Positions 31,216 to 41,831 of a DNA stretch of 64,000 nucleotides are shown one piece after another. Each line of letters begins with the position of its first letter. The first letter of the stretch is position 1. Made by a program: the position numbers and the translations under genes. This DNA is from Agapetus fuscipes (taxonomy: Eukaryota; Arthropoda; Insecta; Trichoptera; Glossosomatidae), in contig OX637356.1 in NCBI GenBank assembly GCA_951799405.1, positions 14,035,229 through 14,099,228 on the forward strand. Direction: 5' to 3'. A model generated the notes under the pieces. It worked only from the letters and a program-made list of their open reading frames with translations. It was not told where the DNA came from and made no database searches.

Positions 31216-31548
31216 ATGTTAAAAATATTAATTATTTTCAAGGTGTAGTCAAGGCTTATATTTACTAACATTTTTTGTCTTCTTCATGTTTGTATTAAAT
31301 TGTTTGTATCCTGAATATATAAAAAACAGCAAAATAAGCCATACACAGTATGCATGTGCTACGTTTTGTGAAAGGGAAACATTTTGGTTACATTTGAATG
31401 GAGTGTCTACGAACCGCAAAGTGCTACGCCTGTCGTAGAGTAACATTAGTACATAGTACAGTTACTGTGTGGGAAATCTAGTGACCGCAGGAGAGCTACT
31501 CATTTTGTTGACCTTACTGGTAACACAATAACTACAAGGTGTAACTTC

Positions 31549-31596
31549 AGGGGCGTGCATTCCATACAATCACATTCGCCTAATAGGTAGGCAATC
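31549..31596 (+). mobile_element. MITE end fragment (CAGGGGCGTGCAT family)
   Basis: CAGGGGCGTGCATTCCATAC to TAGGTAGGCAAT matches the left end of 42116-42333. Confidence 0.65.
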
Positions 31597-31604
31597 TAAT
31601 CTAA

Positions 31605-31850
31605 TATTTTGGATGGTTGGTGCAATAACACTGTGAAAATTCATTTTTATTTAGTTTTTAAAAAATCTTGTTTTATTTTCACTTTTTTTATTATTTATAT
31701 AAAGGACTTGAATTTCTAGTGTACCTTCTGACAAATATTATAATTTTTTTATCACCTGATGATGACTACGAAGTAGTCGAAAACGTTTGTGTCCTTTATA
31801 TAAATAATAAAAAAAGTGAAAATAAAACAAGATTTTTTAATAACTAAATC
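31605..31850. repeat. Foldback with ribozyme-like core
   Basis: Left TTTTGGATGGTTGGTGCAAT AACACTGTGAAAATTCATT; inverted AAGATTTTTTAA...TATAAAGGAC arms; core CCTGATGATGACTACGAAGT AGTCGAAAACG at 31758-31787. Confidence 0.7.
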
Positions 31851-32101
31851 TAATCTAAATCTAAATAGCATAGATATGTATCATTTGAGATTCATATTAA
31901 ATGCATTTCCACAATCAGACACGTATAATTTCGCGCTCACACATGCCGCATGTGGATCTACAATATAAAACCCAAATCTCAAATGAACATAAGCCCTACA
32001 ACTTTTGTCGACCTTCCCTGACACAGGGGTGATATTGGCAAAGTGAACCATTTTTTACAGTATGGTCGGTCAGCCTCATACCAACCTATAAGTCAAGGAA
32101 T
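31845..32101 (-). mobile_element. LINE-A 3' UTR
   Basis: TAATCTAAATCTAAATAGC at left to CTATAAGTCAAGGAATAC at right. Its tail abuts the ribozyme-like unit ending at 31850. Confidence 0.8.
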
Positions 32102-32564
32102 ACAACAACTAATTACATCCAGTTATACAAACAAACAAACACTACAAAATGTACAAAATCTCTCAAGAACTTCAGTCAATTTCCAATGAGTTTTTTTTTT
32201 TAATGGGAAAAAATAAGGAAGGAGCCACTTAAGTGTAGAGATAACCAAATAATGCAAACATTTCTTTAATAATTATTATAAACCTTGCTTTTAGAGGTTA
32301 AATACACGTTAAGCTTATTTTCCTTATCTCAGAAAGTTATGTAGATTTGTTATTTAATCCTCAAAAGTAAGTAAAACTTTGTAACTTTTATTTTATGATA
32401 GACTATTAACCAAAGATTACAGAACATAGTGTAATGTAAAAAGTACTTAGGTATAAACAAAATAAATAGGGTAGGTGTATATAGACTCTAGCTTTAGGAT
32501 GAATTATTATTAAGTACCTAGAGTAAGGAAATATTATGTAAGTAATAGTTGTATTAGAAGCTTG
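32102..32564. other. No gene seen
   Basis: AT-rich; no ORF above 60 codons. Confidence 0.5.
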
Positions 32565-32815
32565 TGGAATATGATTGACGTCTCCAGATGAATTTAGGCC
32601 TAGAATGTTTGATTGTAATAGCTATAAAAGCCGTGAATTGCCTACAAGTGGGCAGTCTTCAAAATAAAATAAGCCCTTACAGGCCAAGTCAGCGAAAGTC
32701 AACCATACAAGTGAACCATTGTAAAATAAATTGTGATCTAAAATAAATTAATTTAAAATAAACCTCCGGCCGTTTTAATTAATAAGACCATCATTTTAAA
32801 CTTTCAAAACATTAG
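32565..32815 (+). promoter_or_regulatory. TATA-containing LTR-like module
   Basis: AGCTATAAAAGCCGTGAATT, GTGGGCAGTCTTC, AAAATAAAATAAGCCC, AAATAAACCTCCGGCC. It could be a solo LTR; borders not identified. Confidence 0.35.
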
Positions 32816-33475
32816 AACCCTAAAAACACAACAATAGATTATAAACCAAAGATTACAGACCAAAAATTATAGACCTATAACTTCTAAAACTTCTATGCAA
32901 TATCATTACAAATACAATTTTAGAGATGACTGTTTGCCTACGATGAATATACTTACGTTGTTTTCATTCCTTCAGTACCCAAAGTATAAAAAAACTAATT
33001 CAATCGCGTTAATCGAAAATATATGGAATATACGATGTAGCTCCCGGTGAGTGATTAAGTTTTCATTCATTTTCTCTATTTACGCGATCGAGGGAATTCA
33101 CAGTTTTCACAAATCAGTTTTATACTTAGGTACCAGGTCCACGGGTCGTTTTAAATCAGACCCCAGAGGCCCTTAACGGCAGGCGAAATCGAACGTAAAC
33201 CCCAAAATAAATAAATACCGACCCCATTTTCAATATCTATGCTCATGGCGCGCAACTTTCGCTTTTTATTGAGCACTTTCTTGCCCGCTTTCTCTTTGTC
33301 TGGTTTTGGCTGCGCCGATACCTCCTACCAAGATGACTCACCTCCAAATCTAAGGTCAAACAGCATTTATGTAGTGGATTCTATAAGCAATTTTTTCCTG
33401 CTACTTTAAATATGGAGTTGCCTCTGCCGAGCTGTTTACATTTTTACATATCTTTACTTACATATCTTTATATAA
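32816..33475. other. No gene seen
   Basis: Repeated GATTACAGA(C/A) words at about 32835-32880; GC-richer stretch at 33130-33400 without domain. Confidence 0.45.
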
Positions 33476-33683
33476 CCTATAATTTAAGTTGCAAAGATAT
33501 TAACATTAAACACGCTCAAACGTGCCGCATGTGAAACTACAACATAAAAACACAAATATCAAATGAACATAAGCCCTGCAACCATTGCCGTATTTCCCTG
33601 AAACAGGGGTGACATTGGCAGAGTGAACCACTTTTTAAAGCATGGGTGGTCACCGTCAAACCAACTTTTTAAGTCAAGGGATA
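33476..33683 (-). mobile_element. LINE-A 3' UTR with internal deletion
   Basis: Has the TTTAAGTTGCAAAGATATTA tail region, GCCGCATGTGAAACTACAAC and AGTCAAGGGATACC. The part around the GTGTCTG box is missing. Confidence 0.75.
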
Positions 33684-33844
33684 CCTTTGATGCACAAAAA
33701 ACAAATAATGCACTTTTACATAATCACTGTCTCAGAATCTTTATCCATGATGTTCTTCTTTGATCTGACGTCCATTGTCTCTCACTTTTCATATGTCATG
33801 TAAGATACAATGTTAGTCCTTTCTCAATAATGATCTCCCAGCCC

Positions 33845-33925
33845 TTCTTCAAAGCTCAGTCGATAGAGTGCTTGAATTTCATACCGAGAGCTTGGGTTTG
33901 AATTCCCCCAAGAGTGTCAGAAATA
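33845..33925 (+). mobile_element. tRNA-like head of type II SINE
   Basis: AAGCTCAGTCGATAGAGTGC, GCCGAGAG-like CATACCGAGAGCTTGG and B box GGTTTGAATTCC. Confidence 0.65.
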
Positions 33926-33971
33926 ATTGGAGATTGAGGGTGAATATTCGGAAAGTGTTATTCATATTATT

Positions 33972-34470
33972 AAGTTCTTCGTCTTCGTGTCAGCTTCACA
34001 CCGTATTGGCCCAGTAACGAGCAATGTCTACAGCTCTTTGGTTTCTCGCAAAGAGATCATCCATGGAGCAGCTTGTCGGACAGGAAGGACAACACCGCAG
34101 GTGCTCCATTGTTTGCTGAGCTCCACACTCACATAGTGTAGAGTTCTCCCGTCCCAGAAATCCCCAGGTCAGCATGTTGGCCCGGGCTCTTCCAACATTG
34201 GTCCTCAATCTGTTCATGGATTTCCACACGGGCCATTCGAGGTTCTTTCCTGGAGGTAGGCTCTCTGCAGGCTGCACAAAGCTCTCCGGGTATTCCTCCT
34301 TCCACATTTGCAATCTCTCCGCCACTGGATCCGAAGACAAGGGCTGCACGGAACTAAGGAAGCTGTGTCTCGACTTCAGGCGCTGCTGTGATGAAATGCC
34401 ACTTCCGTGAATGCAGTGCTGTGTGCACGTTAGAGCCTTCTGCCTCTCGACTCTCGAAGCCACCTTGCGT
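33972..34470 (-). mobile_element. LINE-C 3' end with zinc-finger ORF tail
   Basis: Minus-strand ORF (155 codons, 34463-33996) encodes the C-terminus of a non-LTR retrotransposon polyprotein: MASRVERQKALTC, SLPPGKNLEWPVWKSMNRLR, GRARANMLTWGF, then a cysteine/histidine finger CECGAQQTMEHLRCCPSC and AVDIARYWANTV. The finger probably binds nucleic acid during target-primed reverse transcription. The 3' end carries a short GAA-type tail (CTTCGTCTTCG on the plus strand). The RT domain is absent. Confidence 0.82.
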
Positions 34471-34504
34471 CTATTAAGTTAATTTTAATAAATGAATATA
34501 ACAA

Positions 34505-34830
34505 ATGAGTTTCGTTGATAGTTCAGTGGTAGAGTGTTTGCATTCCATGCCGAAAGCTCGGTTACGAATCCCAATGAGGGTGTTAGAAATTATATCCCCT
34601 TTTGGTGCTTATTTTAAGCCCAAAATAAAATACTGGTCTGGTTTACATAGCCTTGGCACGAAATAAAAACCCCCACGGAAGCTGGGAGACCCACATTTCA
34701 ACTGAAGTGGTTGGCGTAAAGCCGGCCCCTTTACCTGTAATAATAAATAGGTTACACTCGCCACATGCAGCCCATTAGCGGAGAACACGGCCACAAGTTG
34801 CACTATAATATGTGTAGCTTAGCCCTGTAC
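34505..34830 (+). mobile_element. Type II (single tRNA) SINE
   Basis: A box TAGTTCAGTGGTAGAG, GCCGAAAGCTCGG, then the module CCCCACGGAAGCTGGG...TGTAGCTTAG. B box degraded (GGTTACGAATCCC). Confidence 0.8.
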
Positions 34831-35269
34831 TGTTATGCGTAACTCGCCTACTTGCGATGCTCTCATATCTTCTAGTGGTAAGGCTTTTTATGATAGGAGG
34901 TATCGATCACCACCCACTCCGCATCTGGAGGTCACATTTGAAATAACAACATACATCACTGGTACAGATAATCTTATATATTCAATTTTAAATCTAGTTT
35001 TTGTTGGCCCACAACATTGAAAACAGATATGAGAGGAGATTTATTCTTTATCGCCTATAAGCCGATCATAGAGAGCGGAGAAATATTAAATTGCCTATTT
35101 TTTCGCGAGAAAAGCGCTTTGCAGTCTGCGAAAGTAAACAGGCAATTGAAAGCTACTGGAAAATATGGTTTTGTGAAACAATTTGTTCTATTGTACGTCA
35201 TTTTATTTTATTTTAGAAAATCTTTTCTATTTTACGTTGTAACACTAACAATATTATAAGAACCTATCA
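34831..35269. other. No gene recognised; 80-codon ORF
   Basis: ORF 35017-35259 (MKTDMRGDLFFIAYKPIIES) has a hydrophobic C-terminal end but no known domain. Confidence 0.35.
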
Positions 35270-35590
35270 ATATTTATTTTAAATAAGAGTTTTAGGCTCA
35301 CATGGCCGGCTGATGATGCTGGAGTGATGCTTTCCGGGATCTGTTGCCGTGGTCTGTGGGAGCTGGAGCTTCCGGACTGGTTCGCCCATTTCTACGATGG
35401 GCTTCTTTAGCGTGAAGTATGATGATTCTCTATTCTCATCAAGATCATCTTCATCATCATACTTCACGCTTAAGAAGCTCATCGTAGAAATGGGCGAAAC
35501 GTCCGGAAGCTACAGATCCCACAGACCACGGCAACAGATCCCGGAAAACATCACTCCAGCAATATGTATTTTTTTGATGTCAAATAAATA
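35270..35590. repeat. Foldback, arms about 110 bp
   Basis: Arms 35320-35428 and 35452-35562 (TTTCCGGGATCTGTTGCCGT / ACGGCAACAGATCCCGGAAA). Left end TTTTAGGCTCACATGGCCGG matches the 11.9- and 49.9-kb family. CTGATGATG and GGGCGAAACGTCC present. ORFs on both strands reflect the inversion. Confidence 0.82.
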
Positions 35591-35674
35591 AAAAAATACA
35601 AATATATATATTACTCGTAACATAGTTTATTTTCCCTATTTTATTCAAAAATTTAATTTTTTTCAATCCTTAGA

Positions 35675-35852
35675 TATCTGTAATTTAAAATTCATAATAA
35701 ATGCATTCTCAAAAGCAGACACGTGTAATTCCGCGCTTGCACATGCCGCATGTGAACTTACAACTTTAAAACACAAATCTCAAATTGGCACAAGCCCTGT
35801 AATTCTTCTCTGAAACATGGATGACATTAGCAGGGTGAACCATTTTTTACGA
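35675..35852 (-). mobile_element. LINE-A 3' UTR fragment
   Basis: CACGTGTAATTCCGCGCTTG, CCGCATGTGAACTTACAAC and GCAGGGTGAACCATTTTTTA, diverged. Confidence 0.7.
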
Positions 35853-36249
35853 AAAAATTTAGAAACCCTTTTCTGCTATCATTGTAAGACATCGTTGGGA
35901 TACGAGTAAAAAAATATCTTAACAATTTTGAACTTTATTGTTTTGTTTTTCGTTTATTTCAGTTTGCAAACATCAATATGAAATATGTTTGATATAAGTC
36001 CAACGCAGAAACGGAAGCGAGTGGCTGTAAGAGAGGTTTTATAACGAAAATATACAACACACCGTCGATGTTTAAGAGATAATAATAAAGTGTTGTATGG
36101 TGTATAAAAAATAGACTATATTAGATGCCCTACCTGCCGATGGATATTTTGTGTAGACCCGCTAAAGACTGATCACAAGAATTTCAAATTATTTGAAATC
36201 CACCTTTTTTCCTTCTTCTGTACTTTTATTTATTTATTGTATTTATATT

Positions 36250-36842
36250 TTAAACAATATTATTACAATTAATTAAAATACTTTTTTAACTTTGTTACAA
36301 TTCACTTGAGTTTTATTTTTTAAAAAACACAACCAGTTTCGGGAGAAGCAGTACCTCCCATCTTCAGGTGTAAATATCAACTAACATAAAATACAAAATT
36401 ACCAAATTAAGCAAGGATTTAATTTGTAGTACTGGTGGGGGTAAGTGGGGGGCGGGGCTTAATTGGAAACAAAGAAAGTAATGGCGAAGTGTTAGGAAAG
36501 AGGATATTATTTAAGAGGTTATTTTCAGAGGTTATTTTCATCTTAAATAATATCCTCTTTCCTAACACTTCGCCATTACTTTCTTTGTTTCCAATTAAGC
36601 CCCGCCCCCCACTTACCCCCACCAGTACTACAAATTAAATCCTTGCTTAATTTGGTAATTTTGTATTTTATGTTAGTTGATATTTACACCTGAAGATGGG
36701 AGGTACTGCTTCTCCCGAAACTGGTTGTGTTTTTTAAAAAATAAAACTCAAGTGAATTGTAACAAAGTTAAAAAAGTATTTTAATTAATTAAAATGTGCT
36801 TTCACAAAGTTACTGCCCAAAATCTAAATAATATTATTACAA
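36250..36842. repeat. Near-perfect foldback, arms about 255 bp
   Basis: Left arm 36268-36525 and right arm 36535-36790 are inverted copies; AATATTATTACAA occurs outside both ends. Each arm carries CTGAAGATGGGAGGTACTGC TTCTCCCGAAAC (stem GGGAG/CTCCC). The mirrored ORFs at 36419 and 36435 are artefacts of the inversion. Confidence 0.88.
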
Positions 36843-36989
36843 ATGTGTATCTGTGTGTTTTAAATGTATTTTGTTTTTTTACTTTTTTTCTAGATGAAGG
36901 TGCTATGAAATAATTATACTTGTATTTGTTCGATGGTGTGAGCATTCACGCAAATCTTCTAAATATAATATTCTGGTAAAATCCCCAAT

Positions 36990-37200
36990 GTTTCAGTTCC
37001 CGATGTTTCAAGAACAGTTCTTATGTCATGCTATAAAAGGGCCAAATACGTCTGTAGCGGGAGACTATATCAGAACAGTCGAGCTAAACAGTTAAAAACC
37101 ATTCTGTATTTGAACCAAATGTGAACTAAACTAATCGATGTTTTAATTAAATTGAGCCCGTAAATTGGAAGAACATTTATATTATTAAGATGTTAGCAAA
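36990..37200 (+). promoter_or_regulatory. TATA-containing LTR-like module
   Basis: CATGCTATAAAAGGGCCAAA, GGGAGACTATATCAGAACAG, TCGAGCTAAACAG. Borders and TSD not identified. Confidence 0.33.
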
Positions 37201-37536
37201 ATCATCACACATTCTTATTTCTTAGAAAAACGAAGGAATTGTTTAAAACAAACTATATAAAATAATGAAAATATGGTGAAAGAGCTTTCCATAGACTCTT
37301 TCTGCGTAGCTTCTAGGTCATCTTTCCCGCGCTGTCACCGACTGGATATTAAAGCGAGAAATAAAAATGCTAAGTGAGGCTTGTGCCTGACAATGTTAAA
37401 CAATAAACCTCCGCTTGGCCTAGTGAGCGTCTGTGTATACGCGGCATACATAGAACGAGACAATATTTACCTACGAATGTCAATCCACACTAAAAAAATA
37501 TTTTATTCAGAGTCAAATATGAAGGTAAGTTTAACG

Positions 37537-37977
37537 TTATCAACGACGATACAATGTTGAAAGCACCGGTTCTCATCAGATCACCGAAGTTAAGCAACCT
37601 TGGTTGTGAATGCTACTTGGATGGGTGACCGCTAGCACCGTGTGTTGTTGGAATTTCTTGGACCGGTCCGTAGTCCAGTGGCAACACTTTGGACTCGTAA
37701 ATGGAAGGTTGTGGATTCGAATCCCGGCGGAGAACAAAAACATACCATTTATATTTCCAAAAAATGTGCTCTTCGCTGGGTTGTAAACCACATAAACCTT
37801 TACCAAAGACCGGTCACTGAAAGCTCCATCCAACCTTACAACAACTGAGTCTTGCTCGAGAATTAGCGCTTTCTACGGTGACGACCAAGCTTGTAGAGGG
37901 CTCTTGAGGTGTGATACACACAAAAACAGCGCTCACCAAATAAATCATTCTAATATTATTATTCAGAAACACATAAT
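37537..37977 (+). mobile_element. Chimeric 5S rRNA-tRNA SINE, copy 2
   Basis: 5S-like unit at 37538-37651 (AATGTTGAAAGCACCGGTTC, CCGAAGTTAAGCAACC, GGATGGGTGACCGC), tRNA-like unit at 37665-37733 with an intact B box GGATTCGAATCC, then the shared body and the LINE-D-type tail GAGGGCTCTTGAGGTGTGAT...AATAAATCATTC. Same module order as copy 1. Confidence 0.88.
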
Positions 37978-38019
37978 TTCGCGCTTGCACATCCCGAAAT
38001 CCTCTTCTTAGTGTATGTT

Positions 38020-38318
38020 TATAATATGTCCATCAGAGGTAATTTCACATGAGCAATGTTTGTATGTGTACTGGACCAATGTGTCTTTTGAAAACTGAAA
38101 ATTGATTCTAAAGAAATTTCAATGAAAATATCTTAAAAAACACATTCTTTACAATCTGAGCTAAGAATAAAAATGACGATACTGTGAAAGGTTTTTTTTT
38201 ATATTTTGAAAATGAATTTCCAGTATTTATAAGACACATTGGTTCAGTACACATGCAAACATTGCTCATGCGCAACAAACTCTGATAGACATAAGACAAA
38301 CTAGCACCAAGTGGACGA
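38020..38318 (+). mobile_element. MITE m2-like, rearranged
   Basis: TCCATCAGAGGTAATTTCAC (minus core) then a plus core ending AGACAAACTAGCACCAAGTGG. The two ends point toward each other. Confidence 0.65.
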
Positions 38319-38325
38319 CATGCTG

Positions 38326-38347
38326 AACCTAACCTAACCTAACCTAA
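38326..38347 (-). repeat. Four TTAGG-type pentamers
   Basis: CCTAACCTAACCTAACCTAA, the insect telomere pentamer on the minus strand; two units recur at 38900 in the flanking duplicate. A chance microsatellite is equally possible. Confidence 0.6.
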
Positions 38348-38424
38348 GAAAAATCCAAATCTCTAATGCCATGGAATCCTTTCAGAGACAACACGATAAA
38401 GAGTTGCACTTTACGTGCAGCTTA

Positions 38425-38897
38425 GTACGCAATACGCAACTAAGCTACACATATAAGGTAACTTCTTTCCTGCGTTTCTCCGAAGGGGTCGCATGTGGCG
38501 CTTCGGGACGTATTTATTTTTACAGGTAAGGGGGCCGGCCTCACACCAACCACTTTCAGTTGAAGTGGGGGTTTCCCAGCTCCTGGGGAGACTGGTTCTC
38601 ATTTCTAGTGAAGGCTGAGTAAACTCTTGCTCTCGGCATAGAATGCAAGCATTCTACCAGTTGAGCAATCGACCTTTTTACGAGCTTGATCGTCGTCGCT
38701 ACAAAGCGCCAATTCTCAAGCAAGACCCAGTTGCTGTAAGGCTGGATGGACCTTTGGTGATCGGTCATTGGTAAAGGTTTTATGAATTTTTCAACCCAGC
38801 GAAGAGCAAATTTGAAAATATAAATGGTATATTTTTTGTGCTCCGCCGGGAATCGAACCCACAACCTTCCAATTCAGAGTCCGAAGTGTTACCACTG
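38425..38897 (-). mobile_element. Dimeric SINE flanked by long direct repeats
   Basis: Nearly complete minus copy: 3' end CGCAACTAAGCTACACATAT at left, second tRNA unit at about 38635-38675, body, and first tRNA unit at the right, cut at ACCACTGAAC. Direct repeats of 90-101 bp flank it. Confidence 0.85.
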
Positions 38898-38999
38898 AAC
38901 CTAACCTAAAAAACCCAAATCCCTAATGCCATGGAATCCTTTCAGAGACAACGTGATAAAAAAATGCACTATAAGTGCAGCTTAATTGAGTTTTATATT

Positions 39000-40404
39000 C
39001 GCATTAACAAATAAAATACATCCAGAAATTAAAAATCTACAACAGTCGTCTTGTTTATCTCAACTATCATTGTTTACCAACCGTTTGACAGCAGTTCTTG
39101 CAATGGAAGGTGACGTAAACTTGCCGCTACCTCTTTTGTTCCACTTTAATTTCTTTAAAACCCGGTCCCCTTACTCTGGGCTTTGTCTTGGAGCCCACAG
39201 CGAGCTAGAAAACGAGGCCCCTACTGCAAAAATGAAGCCCCCGCATTGAACAATAATATACAGGAGCAGTTACTAACTTACTGCATTTATACATAGTATA
39301 GAACACACTTTTGTCTCAGTCCTGTCAAACGTTGCAGTGGTGTAGTCTTACAAAATATGTTTTTACGTGTCAGATTGTATGTTTTCTTGCTTCCTACATT
39401 TTGTGTTTTGACACCACATGCCATAATGTCTTAATATTACCTTTTTCCTTTCAAATTTTTCAATTTTATCGATCACAAGATTTATAAAGTCACCGTTCTA
39501 GAAACATTTTTACATGCGCCCAAGTTTTTTTTTTGTACACATGGAAATGCAACTGTGAAGTTGCTTGTTCTCTTTCTTCCTAAGGACACTTTTCGTAAGT
39601 AAGTTGAAACAGATATCGACGGTTAAAAGGAAGTAGGTCATAAGCGACGTTTTGGTCAAAAACCAGCTATGAATGCTATCCTACTTAAAACTCCCATAGC
39701 TCTACTATAATTTTTTTGTTGTTTATGCTCAAGCAAACAACTGCGCTTTCAAAGTATGGTTTTAGTGAAACCGACAAGATTTTGGCCTTTTTTGGCTTAA
39801 AGGTGCTTATGACATAAAAAATATCGTACAATATCCCAAAACCACAGTAATAGGATTGCGAATGCCTTTATTTTTTTTTTTTATTTTAGAGCTGTTTTGA
39901 TTTTAACGATATGATAAAAAAAAAAGTTATGCTCTTTTTCTGCAATCTCAAACTTTAAACTGCTCTCCTGAACAATTTAGTTTTTGTCACTTCTGCTTCC
40001 TTTGAATCGTCGATATATAATGTAGGTTTTCGTTAAAATAATTTCTAGTCCACAGATATCATAGGTCGATGGGGCCCCCGCAACTAAATTGTTTTCTTTC
40101 AGAGAGGCGGGGCCCCCGCAGAAGGAACAAATGTAATTACGGTGGATGCCAGGGAAAACAATACGCCAAACGTGGGCGAGATGCAAGTCCGCCATTGCAC
40201 TGTATTATTTATAAAGGAAAACAGAGCCCCCGCTGTCTACAGTGCTCTTTGAATAGTTAAATTTTCTGCAAAGTGTTGAAATGTTGACGGCATTACAATT
40301 GTGAGAATTTTTTCTGATTTTTTTAAAAATATTTTTATTGTAAGTAGCAAATATTTGTTGACGTTTGAAGCTCATACTTAATGCACACCCACGGGCAGAC
40401 ACTT
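39000..40404. other. Longest stretch without a recognised element
   Basis: About 1.4 kb without LINE, SINE or MITE signatures. GC-richer islands at 39100-39245 and 40070-40240 (both with GGCCCC/GCCCCC runs) and AT-rich sequence between. ORFs of 63-87 codons are unrecognised. It may be older host sequence. Confidence 0.4.
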
Positions 40405-41816
40405 CGCTCCCCCAGTTCTTGTTTGCCGTATACGCCAATCTTGTCAATAATAATAATAATAACAGGCTGATTTATTTTAAATTACACATGATAAGAGAGC
40501 GCCGTTTTTGTGTGTGTCACACCTCAAGGGCCCTCTCCGATCATGGATAAGACTTTCTAAACAAGTGTGCCTTGAGTGCTCCTCGAAATACACCCACAGA
40601 TTTGGAGTTCTTCACTCCGGGTGGCAGTCTGTTCCACTCCACCGGCCCCGCAACACGGAAAGCGCGGTCTCCGAAGTTTGTACGAATCTGACGGCGCGGC
40701 TGAACCAAATTGACTACTCCATCACCCGCAGATCTGAGTGCCTGCTTCCTAACACCCATTTCAACAGGTGAAATCATATCAGCCAGATAAGGTGGGGCCA
40801 AGCCATTGATGGCTTTATATACCATTAAACAAACACGGAAGACCACCCTCTCCGGGAAACGAAGCCAATGAAGTTTTTTTAACAGCGGGGTGATGTGAGC
40901 GAATTTGGGAATCCCGAATATGAGTCTTGCTGCCGAATTCAACACAGATTGAAAGCGATTAAACTGTTTCTTCGGCTGACCACTATAAAGCGTCGAGCAA
41001 TAGTCAATCCGAGACATCACAAACGCACTCACCAGGGTCTTAACCGCATCTGACGGCAGACATTTTCTTATTGCCTTTATTTGGCGAAGCGAAAAAAAGA
41101 AGAAGCTATTGTGGCATCTATTTGCCTATCCAGTGTCAGGTTACGATCCAGTAAGACTCCTAGAAGTCTTACCGAATCAGAAGGCTGGATTAGCTTACCT
41201 CCTATGGAGAGTGGTACTCTATTCACCAGAAGGTGGTCACGCCTCGATGTGGCTGCCCAGAGTATCTCCGTCTTATCCATGTTTAGATTAGGCCATTGTT
41301 ACTCATCCACCCACCGACCTCCGCGATACACCCAGAGACCCTGCAACCGAGGTCCTCAGCCATGTCTGGCCGAGAATGAGAGTATATTTGCCAGTCATCT
41401 GCATATGAGTGTGCGATGAGGCCCCATTTTTCAACAATACTCTCAATCTCAGCAGTATACAATATGAAAAGGATCGGACCCAGCACAGAGCCCTGTGGGA
41501 CCCCGGAAGACAGCGAGTAGGTAGGTGAAACACTATCACAAATACGCACCGCCTGTCTGCGCTCCACCAGATAGGAAGAAAACCACGCCAAAGCCCGAAG
41601 TCAAATATGACTTTTTCATGCAGTTGTCTTATGAATCAAATTCTACACAATCTGAGCTAAGAAAAACCGTTAAACTCGATAATGTGAGAGTTCTTTTAAT
41701 TATTTTTACAATAAATTTCTTGTTTTCATAAGACACATTGGTCCAGTAGGTACACATGCAGACGTTGCTCATGTAAAATTTTCTCAATGGCTTATACGGC
41801 AAACAAGAACTAATGC
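40405..41816. mobile_element. MITE m1 split by LINE-D
   Basis: Left TIR at 40405-40441; right part from GTCAAATATGACTTTTTCAT at 41601 to TATACGGCAAACAAGAACTA at about 41812. The middle is the LINE-D insertion. Confidence 0.83.
40440..41597 (-). mobile_element. LINE-D (L2/CR1-like), longest copy, inserted in MITE m1
   Basis: Minus-strand copy with the second half of reverse transcriptase in three broken frames. At 41591-41283: SGVPQGSVLGPILFILYTAE (RT motif B) and YADDWQIY (catalytic YADD). At 41280-41077: MDKTEILWAAT, the thumb region. At 41032-40541: the C-terminus with LHWLRFPERVVFRVCLMVYK and NFGDRAFRVAGPVEWNRLPP, a block typical of L2/CR1-group elements. The 3' UTR carries GAGGGCCCTTGAGGTGTGAC and AAAAACGGCGCTC and ends in TTATTA repeats. 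Endonuclease and RT N-terminus are missing (5' truncation). GTCAA flanks both sides (about 40436-40440 and 41601-41605), a plausible 5-bp target duplication. Confidence 0.88.
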
Positions 41817-41831
41817 AGCGACTTTGTTCCC

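Larger units (their letters stand above)
38324..38984. repeat. 90-101-bp direct repeats around the SINE
   Basis: 38324-38424 and 38895-38984 both read from CTGAACCTAACCTAA through AATGCCATGGAATCCTTTCA to GCAGCTTA, with about ten differences and two extra CCTAA units on the left. Confidence 0.8.

Noticed and set aside
36419..36638. Two mirrored 67-codon ORFs
   Set aside because: Same DNA read from the two arms of a perfect foldback.
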